Assembly (NCBI GenBank): GCA_002840165.1
Contig: PGZN01000014.1
Coordinates: 1 to 44,728, forward strand
DNA: 44,728 bases
Direction: 5' to 3'
DNA from: Firmicutes bacterium HGW-Firmicutes-8
GTDB taxonomy: Bacteria > Bacillota > Thermincolia > Thermincolales > UBA2595
The translations under genes and the position numbers were made by a program. This document shows, in pieces, positions 1 to 8,511 of the stretch (its first letter is position 1; every line of letters begins with the position of its first letter). The notes under the pieces are model-generated. The model had not been told where the DNA came from. It saw only the letters and a program-made list of their open reading frames with translations, and made no database searches.

Positions 1-4
1 ACGA

Positions 5-327
5 GCCTTGGAGGGGTTGGGTATTTTATAAGGGTTTCCCTTGCGCTGGCGTCGTTGGCAATCTTGCTGCCACCGGCAGGCCGCAAGGCAAGGGGTCCCA
101 GCATGTTTGAAGATGGCGAAGGCCGCCGGTAAGTTTATGATTTTGAAACGGGAGGCGGCCATCTTATTAGGAATGCAATCTGAGCCATCAAGTTCTGGGA
201 CATTGCATTGCGGCCTGCCGGTGGCGGCTTAGATTGCCAGACGACGAGCGGGAAACCCGTTAAAATACCCAACCCCTCCTGCTCAGACATTCCGCCCGGA
301 GGAATACACCGGCCCCTCCGGCCCCAC
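5..327. repeat. Nested palindromic element A, copy A1
   Basis: Non-coding repeat with three nested inverted repeats. The outer arms are 12-40 and 250-278 (AGGGGTTGGG...GGGTTTCCC against its inverse). The middle arms are 50-86 and 208-246. An inner arm pair lies at about 109-127 and 154-166 (AAGATGG...GCCGCC / GGCGGCCATCTT). A full second copy lies at 20771-21290 and a partial one at 6650-6870. This copy lacks the small C hairpin found inside the other two. It lies downstream of the rng terminator on the transcribed strand. No coding potential is evident. What moves or maintains it is unknown. Confidence 0.85.
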
Positions 328-335
328 ACTAGAAA

Positions 336-434
336 TTAGAGGTTGGAAGTTTGGAGGTTAGATCAATCTGTGGGAATTCGCCAAAAGCGAATTCCATCTT
401 AATCCAACCTCTAACTTCTAACCTCCAACCTCCA
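336..434. repeat. Inverted pair of period-7 arrays around a short hairpin
   Basis: Two degenerate tandem heptamer arrays, 336-363 (TTAGAGG TTGGAAG type) and 404-434 (CTAACCT CCAACCT type), are inverse complements of each other. Between them is a perfect 9-bp stem, GGAATTCGC at 373-381 with GCGAATTCC at 387-395. The block lies between the rng terminator and element A1. No gene is seen in 1-475. Confidence 0.7.
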
Positions 435-439
435 ATATG

Positions 440-470
440 AAAGAGGCCGCCTCTTTTGAGACAGCCTCCA
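440..470 (-). terminator. Rho-independent terminator of rng
   Basis: On the minus strand GAGGCTGTCTC, a four-base A loop and GAGGCGGCCTC form an 11-bp stem with two wobble pairs, followed by a short T-rich tail. It begins a few bases after the rng stop codon. Closely related stems end several other genes in the window. Confidence 0.75.
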
Positions 471-475
471 TTACT

Positions 476-2170
476 TTATTTCCCCACATCAACCATTTTG
501 GCTTTACAGTATGTCCGATAGACTTTAGTTATCTCCACCGGGACGGTATCCCCGATAAGGGCGCTGGCCCCCTCAATATCGACGATAAAACCGTTGACCC
601 TGCCGATACCATCATAAACGTTAGTAGCATGGGGTTCATCCACTTTTACTTCCATAATTTGACCAGGCCTTACCGGGACTCCAATAGCGTCAATCTCAGA
701 CTGGGAATGGAGGGCCCGGATATTAATAACCTCCTGGTGGTAATGTTCACACCCTCTGATAAGGATATGTTTGCGTGTCCTGGACTCCATTTCACGGAGG
801 TTGGCGCCCCCGCTCCCAATTAACAGGGAAGCCACCGAAGGGTGTACCTCCACCAAAATTGCCTCAGCGCTGGTATGCAGGGCCAGTTTCAAGATTTCAT
901 TCTTGGCCCTGATACTTATTGTTTCCTCAGAGAGTACCTTACCCCTTCCTTCACAGTACGGGCAGGCCTTAAGCAGGACATTTTCCAAACCCTGGCGCAC
1001 TTTTTTCCTCGTCACCTCTACCAGGCCTAACTGCGTAAGGCCCAGGATATTAGTCTTGGTTTTATCTTTTTTTGTCTCCTCTTCCAACTGGTGTAAAATC
1101 TGGTTTTGATGAGTATGGTTAGGCATATCGATAAAATCGATGATGATGATCCCCCCGATATTCCGGAGGCGCAGCTGCCTGGCAATCTCGATGCTTGCTT
1201 CCAAGTTGGTTTTCAAAACCGTATCGGCAAGGTTTGTGCTGCCGACATATTTTCCTGTATTAACGTCAATTGCCGTGAGGGCTTCTGTCTGGTCAATGAC
1301 AAGATAACCACCACACTTAAGCCATACCCTCGGCTTAAGAATTTTCTCAATTTCTTCATCCACCCCGTATTTTTCAAACAGGTTATCCTGTTCATACAGG
1401 GCTACCCTGCTTTTTAGATCCGGTGAGGTCAGTTCCATAAGTTCGAGGACCTTTTCATACTCATATCGCGAATCGATAATCAGGTTGTCAATATCCTCTG
1501 TGAATAAGTCCCTTAGAATTCTCTGCACAAGCTCCAGGTCTTTATGAACCAGGTTAGGTACAGGGCCGTGAAACGCCCTGTTCTGTATCTTTTTCCAAAG
1601 CCTGGTCAGCAGTGACGCATCCTGCTGGAATTCTTCCTCTGACAGCCCTTCAGCAATCGTCCTGATAATCAAACCCATGTTTGCCGGTTTTACTCTTTCA
1701 GCAACTTCCTTTAGGCGGTCACGTTCAGATTCGTCCTCAATACGCCTGGAAACACCTATATAATCTACAGTCGGCATCAGTACAAGGTAACGGCCAGGCA
1801 GGGTAATATGGGTGGTTACCCGTGCTCCCTTACTGCCGATGGGCTCCTTAGCAATCTGTACAAGGACCTCCTGCCCTTCTTTGAGGACATCCATGATATT
1901 TGTGGTTACCCCTGCCGTACTGTCCTCGTCAAATGTGCTTCTCGGCGGGAGAACGTCCTCTACAAAAAGGAAAGCGTTTTTTTCCAGGCCGATATCGACA
2001 AAAGCAGCCTGCATCCCGGGGAGTACATTTTCAACCTTGCCTTTGTAAATATTACCTACCAGCCTCTGATTTAGAGACCGTTCAATATATATCTCCACCA
2101 CAACCTTATCTTCCATCAACCCGACCCGGGTTTCTTCTTCCCTAACATTCACCAGTATTTCTCTCAGCAC
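476..2170 (-). CDS. rng: Ribonuclease G/E family endoribonuclease
   Basis: Single-strand-specific endoribonuclease of the RNase E/G family, which processes rRNA and starts mRNA decay in the cytoplasm. In the 567-residue reading from the upstream GTG at 2179, an S1-like RNA-binding region covers about residues 37-125. The catalytic core has the metal-binding aspartates in AIDVNTGKY (Asp305) and IIIDFIDM (Asp348). A CPYC zinc-link motif lies at 406-409, followed by the small C-terminal domain. The long RNase E tail is absent, so it is RNase G-sized. The GTG at 2170 is preferred as start because AGAGGTG lies six bases upstream. It follows the DUF2344 gene by about ten bases and should be in the same operon. 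Ribosomal protein L21 usually comes next in this gene order but is not in the window. Confidence 0.93.
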   Translation of the reverse strand: MLREILVNVREEETRVGLMEDKVVVEIYIERSLNQRLVGNIYKGKVENVLPGMQAAFVDIGLEKNAFLFVEDVLPPRSTFDEDSTAGVTTNIMDVLKEGQEVLVQIAKEPIGSKGARVTTHITLPGRYLVLMPTVDYIGVSRRIEDESERDRLKEVAERVKPANMGLIIRTIAEGLSEEEFQQDASLLTRLWKKIQNRAFHGPVPNLVHKDLELVQRILRDLFTEDIDNLIIDSRYEYEKVLELMELTSPDLKSRVALYEQDNLFEKYGVDEEIEKILKPRVWLKCGGYLVIDQTEALTAIDVNTGKYVGSTNLADTVLKTNLEASIEIARQLRLRNIGGIIIIDFIDMPNHTHQNQILHQLEEETKKDKTKTNILGLTQLGLVEVTRKKVRQGLENVLLKACPYCEGRGKVLSEETISIRAKNEILKLALHTSAEAILVEVHPSVASLLIGSGGANLREMESRTRKHILIRGCEHYHQEVINIRALHSQSEIDAIGVPVRPGQIMEVKVDEPHATNVYDGIGRVNGFIVDIEGASALIGDTVPVEITKVYRTYCKAKMVDVGK

Positions 2171-2181
2171 ATCTTTCACCT

Positions 2182-2880
2182 CTAATTAACATCCATCGGA
2201 TCAATTTGTTTCCCGTCTTTTTCAGTATACAGAGAAATCCGCCTTATGTACAGAGAATCACAATCAATAGGTAAACCAGATTGTTTGGCAAAGGCGCAGA
2301 CAACTTCCTCAGGCCGGACACTGCCGTCACTGCCGAGGACAGTCCCCAGCAGAAAACCAACCCGCTCCCCACTGACACTTCCTCTGAAATGAGTTATTCC
2401 AGGGCGGATATCTTTGGGCCGGAGACCTTTTTTGGTCCTCTTCTCAATTACTATCTCCGGAGTACTCAGGAAATGTGCAATCTTCGCAGAAAGTTCTTCC
2501 CCATTTACGGGCTCCCCGGCAGGCGCCGAAACATGATAAGCAGCCCGGTTAACTTCAGCCATTAAAGCAGGGGTGCTGTCCGGGACAATTCTTCCACCCT
2601 TGATGTCCAAGCCCGGCGGCATCGCCCTGGCCAATCTGCCGACTATTTCTTTAATATCGACCTCATGCTGAAGCTCGATGTCCATATACTCGCTTTCACT
2701 TGATACTCCTACAGCCACCGCTGAAGCGAAATTCATCTTAGGATGCGGGTTAAACCCTTCCGAAAAGGCGATTGGAATCTCGGCCCGGCGGATAGCCCGG
2801 GCCATGGCCTTCATCAGGTCGAGGTGGGACAGGAACCTGACCCGGTCTCCTTTGGAAAATTCTATTCTAGCCCGGGGCAT
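2182..2880 (-). CDS. DUF2344 / TIGR03936 radical SAM-linked protein
   Basis: About 232 residues, matching the TIGR03936 (DUF2344) family, whose members sit beside or are fused to a TIGR03960-type radical SAM protein. The N-terminus carries the family signature: RVRFLSHLDLMKAMARA, then a GFNPHPKMNFASA-like stretch. No catalytic residues are known for the family, and its role is unproven; a link to RNA or ribosome modification is only a guess from neighbours such as rng. The ATG at 2880 is chosen because AAAGGGGG lies eight bases upstream. The gene overlaps the end of the radical SAM gene by 14 bases, which suggests translational coupling. Confidence 0.85.
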   Translation of the reverse strand: MPRARIEFSKGDRVRFLSHLDLMKAMARAIRRAEIPIAFSEGFNPHPKMNFASAVAVGVSSESEYMDIELQHEVDIKEIVGRLARAMPPGLDIKGGRIVPDSTPALMAEVNRAAYHVSAPAGEPVNGEELSAKIAHFLSTPEIVIEKRTKKGLRPKDIRPGITHFRGSVSGERVGFLLGTVLGSDGSVRPEEVVCAFAKQSGLPIDCDSLYIRRISLYTEKDGKQIDPMDVN

Positions 2881-4741
2881 TGACTGCACCCCCTTTTAAA
2901 TCAACAGCCGCAGGCAGTTTTTGACACACCCCGCAGTCCGTGCATTTATCATATCTGCAGTCAGAAGTGGTCTCCCCCCTGAACGCTTTTTCATACTCAG
3001 AAGCCAGGAATTCCTTGTTAATCCCGGTATCTATATGGTCCCATGGCAACACTTCATCTTTGCCGAAGGGCCGGTTAGCATAAAAAGCCGGGTCGATGCC
3101 GGTTTCAGCAAAAGCCTGAATCCACTTGTCAAATTTAAAATGGTCTGTCCAGGAGTCAAATTTGCACCCCAACCGCCAGGCCTTCTCCAGAGCTGCCGCA
3201 ACCCTGCGCCCACCCCGGGCAAAAACCGCCTCAATAGAACTTAGACGGGCATCATGCCAGTTAAACACTATCCGGCGGTGTTTTAAACGGCGAGCCAGGT
3301 AATGCTGTTTTTCCTTCAGGGTATCGATACTGTCCTGAGGAACCCATTGAAATGGGGTATGGGCCTTTGGTACAAATGATGAGGCACTCACCGTAACCTT
3401 CAGCCTGCCAAACCGGCTGCCCAGAATATCCCGGCCGAGGTCTACCACTTTATAAGCTAGGTCGGCAATCCCGTCAAGGTCGGCCTTGTCTTCTGTCGGC
3501 AGGCCAATCATGAAGTAAAGCTTCACACCGGTCCACCCGGCCCGGAAGGCTCCTTCCACAGCTTCCATCAGGTTCTTTTCTGTAACTCCTTTATTAATGA
3601 CATCCCTTAAACGCTGAGTTCCAGCCTCCGGCGCGAACGTCAGAGTGGTCTTCCTGACCCGCTGGACCTGTTTAGCCAGTTCCACCGAGAAGGAGTCAGC
3701 CCTCAAAGACGGTAAGGAAATACCAACTCCTACGGGACCATACCTGTCCACCAGTGATTCGAGGACTCCCTGCACACAGGTATAATCGCCTGTGCTGAGA
3801 GAAGTGAGGGAAATCTCATCATAGCCGGTATTTTTCACGAGGGTGGAGGCCTGTTGAAGAATCGTTTCAGGTTTCTTCTCCCTCACCGGGCGATAGATCA
3901 TCCCAGCTTGGCAGAATCGGCATCCCCTGCTGCATCCCCTTAGTACCTCAAGCATAATCCGGTCATGCACAATTTCGGTGAATGGGACAATCGGACCGGT
4001 CGGAAAATCAACGGTGTCCAAATTCCGGACAATTCTTTTAACAACATGGGCAGGTGCGAAAGATACATTCGGGACCACCTCTTTGATGGTCCCGTCGGCA
4101 TGATATGTGACATCATAAAATTCGGGGACATAAACACCGGGTATTCTAACTAAATCTGTGAGCAGTTCTCTTTTTTGATATCCACCGGGAGACTGCTTCC
4201 ACTTTTTGATGACATCTATGATTTCATGGATAGCTTCTTCCCCTTCACCTATCAAAAACGCATCGATAAACGGGGCCAGCGGTTCCGGGTTGAAAGCGGT
4301 CGGCCCCCCCGCTATTACCAAAGGCCACCGGCTATCCCGGTCGGAAGCTAAAAGCGGAATCCCGCCGAGGTTTAAGATGTTCAGGAGATTTGTAAAACTC
4401 ATTTCATACTGCAGAGTAAAAGCCATTACATCAAATTCCGTCAGGGGTTTATATGATTCCAGGGAAAATAGCGGTATTCTAATTTCCCTCAGTTTTTCTT
4501 CGAAATCAACCCAGGGTGCAAAAACCCTCTCCATCAAGGTATCTTCCCTGCTGTTCACAATATGGTAAAGGATGCGCAGCCCTAAATGGGACATGCCTAC
4601 TTCATAGACATCCGGAAAAGCAAAAGCAATTTTGACAGGCGTGCTGTCCCATTCCTTGTGGACAGAGTTCCATTCATTGCCCTCATAACGGACTGGTTTT
4701 ATAACTTTGGGTAAAATAGTGTTCCCAATCAACTGTCTCAT
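2867..4741 (-). CDS. TIGR03960-type radical SAM protein
   Basis: 624-residue radical SAM enzyme of the TIGR03960 family. The N-terminal part (about 35-230) resembles the cobalamin-binding-like domain of B12-dependent radical SAM proteins (IAFAFPDVYEVGMSHLG, then a GGPTAFNPEPLAPFID stretch). The radical SAM core begins near 255 and has CSRGCRFC, giving Cys270, Cys274 and Cys277 for the 4Fe-4S/SAM cluster. A second cysteine group near the C-terminus (DCRYDKCTDCGVC, about 595-606) may hold another cluster. It is paired with the DUF2344 protein, as in most Firmicutes. The substrate is not known. The upstream M50 peptidase gene ends about 97 bases away. Confidence 0.88.
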   Translation of the reverse strand: MRQLIGNTILPKVIKPVRYEGNEWNSVHKEWDSTPVKIAFAFPDVYEVGMSHLGLRILYHIVNSREDTLMERVFAPWVDFEEKLREIRIPLFSLESYKPLTEFDVMAFTLQYEMSFTNLLNILNLGGIPLLASDRDSRWPLVIAGGPTAFNPEPLAPFIDAFLIGEGEEAIHEIIDVIKKWKQSPGGYQKRELLTDLVRIPGVYVPEFYDVTYHADGTIKEVVPNVSFAPAHVVKRIVRNLDTVDFPTGPIVPFTEIVHDRIMLEVLRGCSRGCRFCQAGMIYRPVREKKPETILQQASTLVKNTGYDEISLTSLSTGDYTCVQGVLESLVDRYGPVGVGISLPSLRADSFSVELAKQVQRVRKTTLTFAPEAGTQRLRDVINKGVTEKNLMEAVEGAFRAGWTGVKLYFMIGLPTEDKADLDGIADLAYKVVDLGRDILGSRFGRLKVTVSASSFVPKAHTPFQWVPQDSIDTLKEKQHYLARRLKHRRIVFNWHDARLSSIEAVFARGGRRVAAALEKAWRLGCKFDSWTDHFKFDKWIQAFAETGIDPAFYANRPFGKDEVLPWDHIDTGINKEFLASEYEKAFRGETTSDCRYDKCTDCGVCQKLPAAVDLKGGAVNAPG

Positions 4742-4837
4742 CTACCGGACCTCCAAGTGGATGCCTTGATACGGCTCTATGTGATATTATACCCAAAAGA
4801 TGGTACTATTCAATTCTACAAGGGCATAGAAATTCCT

Positions 4838-5722
4838 TTATTTTTTCCTCTGCACGAGGACCCCCACCGGCGTCTCAGGCCCGCCCCCCAACATCTCGTC
4901 AATAATTTCACCTTCAGTCAGAGTTCCCTTTACCTTCTGGTCCAGACCAATAACAATGACAAAGTGGTATTTCTTCGGCACAAAATATTTAACGACATCT
5001 TTCAAATGTGACGATTCCAGAGTCACAATCTGGCGGGCCAGAAGAATCCCCGCACGGGACAGTTCTTCTTTTTTCCGGGTCAGAAATTTCATAAAGATAT
5101 ACATAGCCGAACCCTTTTCTTTCGCCGCCGAATAAATTAAAAATATCGCTATCACCAAAAAGTTTAAATTGCTTCCCCCATCTGTGAGGGCAGACCAAAC
5201 TCCCACTATCACCAAAGCAGCGCTGAGCATTCTTGACAAGGCTACTGCCCGGTTGGTGGCCCTGCGAGGGCCGCAGCTGAGTGACATCAAAGCCCGGAAA
5301 ATTCGGCCCCCGTCCAGAGGGATAGCCGGCGCCAGATTAAAGATACCTAACATCAGGTTACATTGAATAAAAAATGGGAGCCACTGCTGGTTTCCCATCC
5401 CGCAACTATTCAGAATGTATCCCCCCAAGGCCAGGAACCCGTTTGTGAGCGGACCCGCCAGGGCTACATAAACCTCGATGACAGGGTCAAGTTCAATGTT
5501 TCCTTCTACCCTGGCTACCCCGCCAAACGGCAGGAGTTCAACTTCTTTTATTTTCATACCGTAACCTGCCGCCACTACGACATGGCCCATTTCATGCAGG
5601 AAAACAACAGCAAAAACAATCAACGCGCGGCCAAAGAGGCCGAAATACCAGTAGAGAGATAACAACAGCAGGAAAAAGATGTTTAACCGTAAATCCACTC
5701 CAAAAATGGTCAGCAGTCTCAT
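4838..5722 (-). CDS. spoIVFB: M50 site-2 metalloprotease, SpoIVFB-like
   Basis: 294-residue integral membrane zinc protease. It has the HExxH motif HEMGH (His43-Glu44, His47) and the distal NLAPAIPLDGGR motif with Asp137 as third ligand. Several hydrophobic segments fill residues 12-215, and the last 80 residues form a soluble tail. In Bacillus the homologue cleaves pro-sigmaK in the mother cell and is held inactive by SpoIVFA. Here the start codon overlaps the stop of a SpoIVFA-like gene (ATGA), so the two are coupled. The assignment as SpoIVFB rests on pairing, size and motifs; another M50 role is possible. Confidence 0.82.
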   Translation of the reverse strand: MRLLTIFGVDLRLNIFFLLLLSLYWYFGLFGRALIVFAVVFLHEMGHVVVAAGYGMKIKEVELLPFGGVARVEGNIELDPVIEVYVALAGPLTNGFLALGGYILNSCGMGNQQWLPFFIQCNLMLGIFNLAPAIPLDGGRIFRALMSLSCGPRRATNRAVALSRMLSAALVIVGVWSALTDGGSNLNFLVIAIFLIYSAAKEKGSAMYIFMKFLTRKKEELSRAGILLARQIVTLESSHLKDVVKYFVPKKYHFVIVIGLDQKVKGTLTEGEIIDEMLGGGPETPVGVLVQRKK

Positions 5723-6510
5723 CTTTCATCAAGTCTGTTCACACTATCTAACCTGGTGAAATCAACCCCCAGCTTATCCAGTGGGTCCACCGGCCTGCCG
5801 TTGACAATAACCTCAAAATGCAGGTGAGGCTGCCGCTCTGCAGTTGTGCCCAATTTGGCAATTATGTCCCCTGGGTTTACCGGCTGCCCTTCGTGTACAA
5901 AGACCTCTGCCAGGTTGGCGTATCTTACCAGTTCCGCAGACCCGCTTTTCATGAGGACATACAGGCCAAGATCACTTGTTTCTCCAATATTCACAACCAT
6001 TCCGCCGGTCGATGATTTTATCCCCGTCCCTGCCTTGGCAGATATATCTATCCCCTGGTGGAATCTCTGGACGCCATCTATCTGGTCAGTTTCCCAGCCA
6101 TATGTACGGATAATGTTACCTGATACGGGCAAAGACAAAACAATACCTGAAGATACATCAGCTGCAGCCGGTTTTGACGGTTGGCCGGCACTGCCAGGCG
6201 GCGGCCAGTTGAAACCCCCTGCCTGAGATATGAACTCAACGGCCCTGTAGTAAATAGGTCTGAAATCAGTTTCAGATGTCAGCATGTATCTGATACTATT
6301 TTTCAATGAACCGGAAAAAGGAATACTGGTCCTAAAAAGCCCTAAAACAACAAGTAATATCCCACCTGAAACAAGAAGCTGGATAACCCATTTGTGGTCC
6401 CCGATTTTTCCCCAATGAAGGACGGGGCGCCTGCGGGGACGGTAACTTTTATAAAGAAGATCAAGGTTTTGCGTTGGGTTTGAACCATCATGCCTGATGT
6501 TAGCTTTCAT
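5719..6510 (-). CDS. spoIVFA: M23-domain membrane protein, SpoIVFA-like
   Basis: 263 residues: a basic cytoplasmic N-terminus, one membrane segment at about 41-60, a linker, and a C-terminal LytM/M23 domain from about 125. The domain keeps HQGID (His151, Asp155) and HLH (His229, His231). The position that in active LytM enzymes is YxHL reads YANL (about 197-200), so a catalytic histidine appears to be replaced by asparagine. This fits a regulator rather than a hydrolase. SpoIVFA anchors and inhibits SpoIVFB in the forespore engulfment membranes, and the tight overlap with the M50 gene supports that role. It lies downstream of rodA, separated by 456 bases holding element A2. Confidence 0.78.
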   Translation of the reverse strand: MKANIRHDGSNPTQNLDLLYKSYRPRRRPVLHWGKIGDHKWVIQLLVSGGILLVVLGLFRTSIPFSGSLKNSIRYMLTSETDFRPIYYRAVEFISQAGGFNWPPPGSAGQPSKPAAADVSSGIVLSLPVSGNIIRTYGWETDQIDGVQRFHQGIDISAKAGTGIKSSTGGMVVNIGETSDLGLYVLMKSGSAELVRYANLAEVFVHEGQPVNPGDIIAKLGTTAERQPHLHFEVIVNGRPVDPLDKLGVDFTRLDSVNRLDER

Positions 6511-6649
6511 CTCTACTACCCCCGGACAGCTTGTATTCTTTTATATGTATATGTGCGGGGATACAAAGTATGACAAGCAGTTTTGCCACAGGTTTCAGGT
6601 GATATATTTTCTTAAGTTAGAGCTTCTCTGAAGAGGCAGATTCGCATTA

Positions 6650-6870
6650 TGCAAAGGAGAGGCAGGTGTGTTCCGGATGACGGACTGACAGGCTTGGAGG
6701 GGTTGGGTATTTTATTAGGGTTTCCCTTGCGCTGACGTCGTTGGCAATCTTGCTGCCAGCTGCAGGCCGCAAGGCAAGGGGTCCCTCCCCAAATTGTTAC
6801 CGTTACTCGGTCAAAAAACGACCGAGTCGCCGACAATTTGGGGAAACCCCTCCGGTCATACCCAAAACAA
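6650..6870. repeat. Nested palindromic element A, partial copy A2
   Basis: Shares its left flank (TGCAAAGGAG onward), the left outer arm (6698-6726) and the left middle arm (6735-6766) with copies A1 and A3, then holds the C hairpin. It then jumps directly to the right-hand flank (CCCCTCCGG...CCCAAAACA). The entire right half of the palindrome is missing. The junction lies in a CCCCTCC motif that occurs at several points in copy A3, so deletion between short direct repeats is likely. It lies between rodA and the spoIVFA-like gene; the rest of 6511-6649 shows no gene. Confidence 0.8.
6787..6843. repeat. C hairpin, copy C1
   Basis: 57-base hairpin. The outer arms are CCCCAAATTGT and ACAATTTGGGG, with inner stem ACTCGGTC / GACCGAGT around an A-rich loop. 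It sits inside element A2. A near-identical copy (C2) sits at the same point in A3 and is absent from A1. Confidence 0.8.
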
Positions 6871-6872
6871 AA

Positions 6873-6897
6873 GAGGCTGCCTCTGTTGAGACACCCC
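6873..6897 (-). terminator. Terminator-like hairpin after rodA
   Basis: On the minus strand GGTGTCTC, loop AACA and GAGGCAGCC form an imperfect stem with wobble pairing, followed by CTCTTTTGTTTT. It belongs to the same sequence family as the rng, rex and macro-gene terminators. It lies about 70 bases past the rodA stop and touches element A2. Confidence 0.6.
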
Positions 6898-6966
6898 CCT
6901 AAACGTACATATCTAATAACTGTCCCGGCTGATACTGCGAGTTTGATTTGCCTTTGGTTCTTCATC

Positions 6967-8103
6967 TTAAAATGTCAACACCTGGCGGCGTACATATACA
7001 TTGAGGAGGATTCCCACTCCTATTAGATTTGCCAGCATGGAACTCCCTCCGTAACTGAAAAAGGGCAGCGGTATCCCTGTGATGGGCATAATCCCAGCCG
7101 CCATGCCGATGTTGACCAGCAGGTGGAATACAATCATCGATACAATACCGGTAGCCAGTAAGGTCCCCAGCATATCTTTGGAACGCATCGCAATTCTGAT
7201 TCCCCGGAATACAAATATATAGAAAAGTATTAACAGGGCCAAAGCCCCGGCAAATCCAAACTCCTCCCCCACGACAGAGAAAATAAAGTCATTTTTCTGT
7301 TCTGGTAAAAAGTTCAGCCTCGTCTGGGTTCCCTGATACAAACCCTTGCCCCACAACCCTCCGGAGCCCAGAGAGATAAGTGATTGAATAACATGGTAAC
7401 CCGTACCCCGGGAATCTTTATAGGGGTCCCAAAAAATCGTCAGACGGTCGAGCTGGTACTGTTTAAGAGGGAAATCCAGCCCAAAAGATATCTGAGCAGT
7501 AAGGACCCCCCCGATTATAATTGCCCCAATCAGAATCAGGATAAGGACATTTCTCGGCCTTGCCCCGGCTACAAAGAGCATACCAAAATAAATTCCGATA
7601 AAAACGAGGGTTGTCCCCAGGTCAGGCTGCAACATTATTAAGCCCATCGGAATTCCAAAAAAGATAAAGGTCGGAAATAAGTCCCGGAACCTGTCCAGCT
7701 TTCCTTCCCGGTTAGCCAGGTAGACGGCAAATGTTATCACCATGAATATCTTGGCAAATTCCGATGGCTGCAGGGAAAACGTTCCTATCGGAATCCAGGA
7801 CTGGGCGCCCTTGTGGGTTGAACCGATAAACATGACACTTGTAAGAAGGGCAATGTTTATAACATAAATAAACTTAGAGTATTTCACAAAAGCGTTGTAA
7901 TCGATTTTTAGAATCACACCTATCGCAATCAGGCCTAATAAGAACGACATGGCCTGTTTTTTAACATAAGCAAACTGGTCATCGCCCCTGGTCATCGTTG
8001 CATGGGTGGCGCTGCTCAGGATGATAAGCCCAAAGATGATGATGAGTAAAGTTGTCACCAAAAGAGTAAAATCAAAGTTTTTTAACTGCCTGCGTTCTAT
8101 CAA
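6967..8103 (-). CDS. rodA: Rod-shape SEDS glycosyltransferase RodA
   Basis: 378-residue polytopic membrane protein of the SEDS (FtsW/RodA/SpoVE) family, which polymerises peptidoglycan glycan strands in the elongasome together with a class B PBP. About ten membrane segments are visible. Family landmarks include SWIPIGTFSLQPSEFAKI, LPEQKNDFIFSVVGEEFG, and PLPFFSYGGSSMLANL near the C-terminus. A TTG start at 8103 is chosen: GAAAGAGG lies eight bases upstream and no better in-frame start is seen. mrdA (PBP2), its expected partner, lies upstream beyond minCDE. A terminator separates it from minE, so it probably has its own promoter. Confidence 0.93.
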   Translation of the reverse strand: MIERRQLKNFDFTLLVTTLLIIIFGLIILSSATHATMTRGDDQFAYVKKQAMSFLLGLIAIGVILKIDYNAFVKYSKFIYVINIALLTSVMFIGSTHKGAQSWIPIGTFSLQPSEFAKIFMVITFAVYLANREGKLDRFRDLFPTFIFFGIPMGLIMLQPDLGTTLVFIGIYFGMLFVAGARPRNVLILILIGAIIIGGVLTAQISFGLDFPLKQYQLDRLTIFWDPYKDSRGTGYHVIQSLISLGSGGLWGKGLYQGTQTRLNFLPEQKNDFIFSVVGEEFGFAGALALLILFYIFVFRGIRIAMRSKDMLGTLLATGIVSMIVFHLLVNIGMAAGIMPITGIPLPFFSYGGSSMLANLIGVGILLNVYVRRQVLTF

Positions 8104-8135
8104 TGATGTCGCCTCTTTCTATCAATTCTACTCTC

Positions 8136-8164
8136 ATTATATATCATCTGCCGGTCTAAAATCC
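8136..8164 (-). promoter_or_regulatory. Possible sigmaA promoter of rodA
   Basis: TATAAT on the minus strand at 8136-8141, about 33 bases before the TTG start and just after the minE terminator. The -35 region (8159-8164) is poor. The support is mainly positional. Confidence 0.35.
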
Positions 8165-8181
8165 ACCCCCGGCAGAAAGCA

Positions 8182-8208
8182 AAAAAATTGGGTTTTACCC
8201 AATTTTTT
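8182..8208 (-). terminator. Terminator overlapping the minE stop codon
   Basis: On the minus strand AAAAAATTGGGT, loop AAA and ACCCAATTTTTTT form a 12-bp stem with a T-run. The minE stop codon (8195-8197) lies within the hairpin, so its last codons double as the ascending arm. Confidence 0.85.
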
Positions 8209-8482
8209 CCGACCGCTTAGCGGTTCTTTTCATTCTTATCACAGGGATATTGGCCACTAGGGCCACCATATTATCGGAGGTGTCAAGATTAACCTCCAAG
8301 GCGCTTTCGTCAATCTCCATGTAATTTGAGATTACCTTAATCAAGTCTTCTTTTAATTCTTCAAGTAACTGAGGAGATACATCTGCCCGGTCATGGACCA
8401 ATACCAGGCGAAGTCTTTCCTTGGCTACGTTTTTACTGGAGCTGCTATTCTTACCGAAAACTCTTAATAAAAATTCCAGCAC
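8195..8482 (-). CDS. minE: Cell division topological specificity factor MinE
   Basis: 95-residue MinE. It displaces MinC from MinD and stimulates the MinD ATPase, driving pole-to-pole oscillation in bacteria that use MinE rather than DivIVA. The N-terminus (MLEFLLRVFGK) is a membrane-targeting amphipathic stretch. The anti-MinCD region is KERLRLVLVHDRAD, followed by the topological specificity domain with LKEDLIKVISNYMEID. It lies 29 bases after minD. The 3' end is built into the terminator. The presence of MinE suggests an oscillating Min system in this spore former. Confidence 0.95.
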   Translation of the reverse strand: MLEFLLRVFGKNSSSSKNVAKERLRLVLVHDRADVSPQLLEELKEDLIKVISNYMEIDESALEVNLDTSDNMVALVANIPVIRMKRTAKRSEKIG

Positions 8483-8511
8483 GTCCGGTTCCCCCTCTCT
8501 ACAAACTCGGA

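Noticed and set aside
135-329. Small open frames in element A1 (and matching ones in A3)
   Set aside because: They lie in palindromic sequence, are not conserved in frame between the two copies and have no ribosome-binding site.
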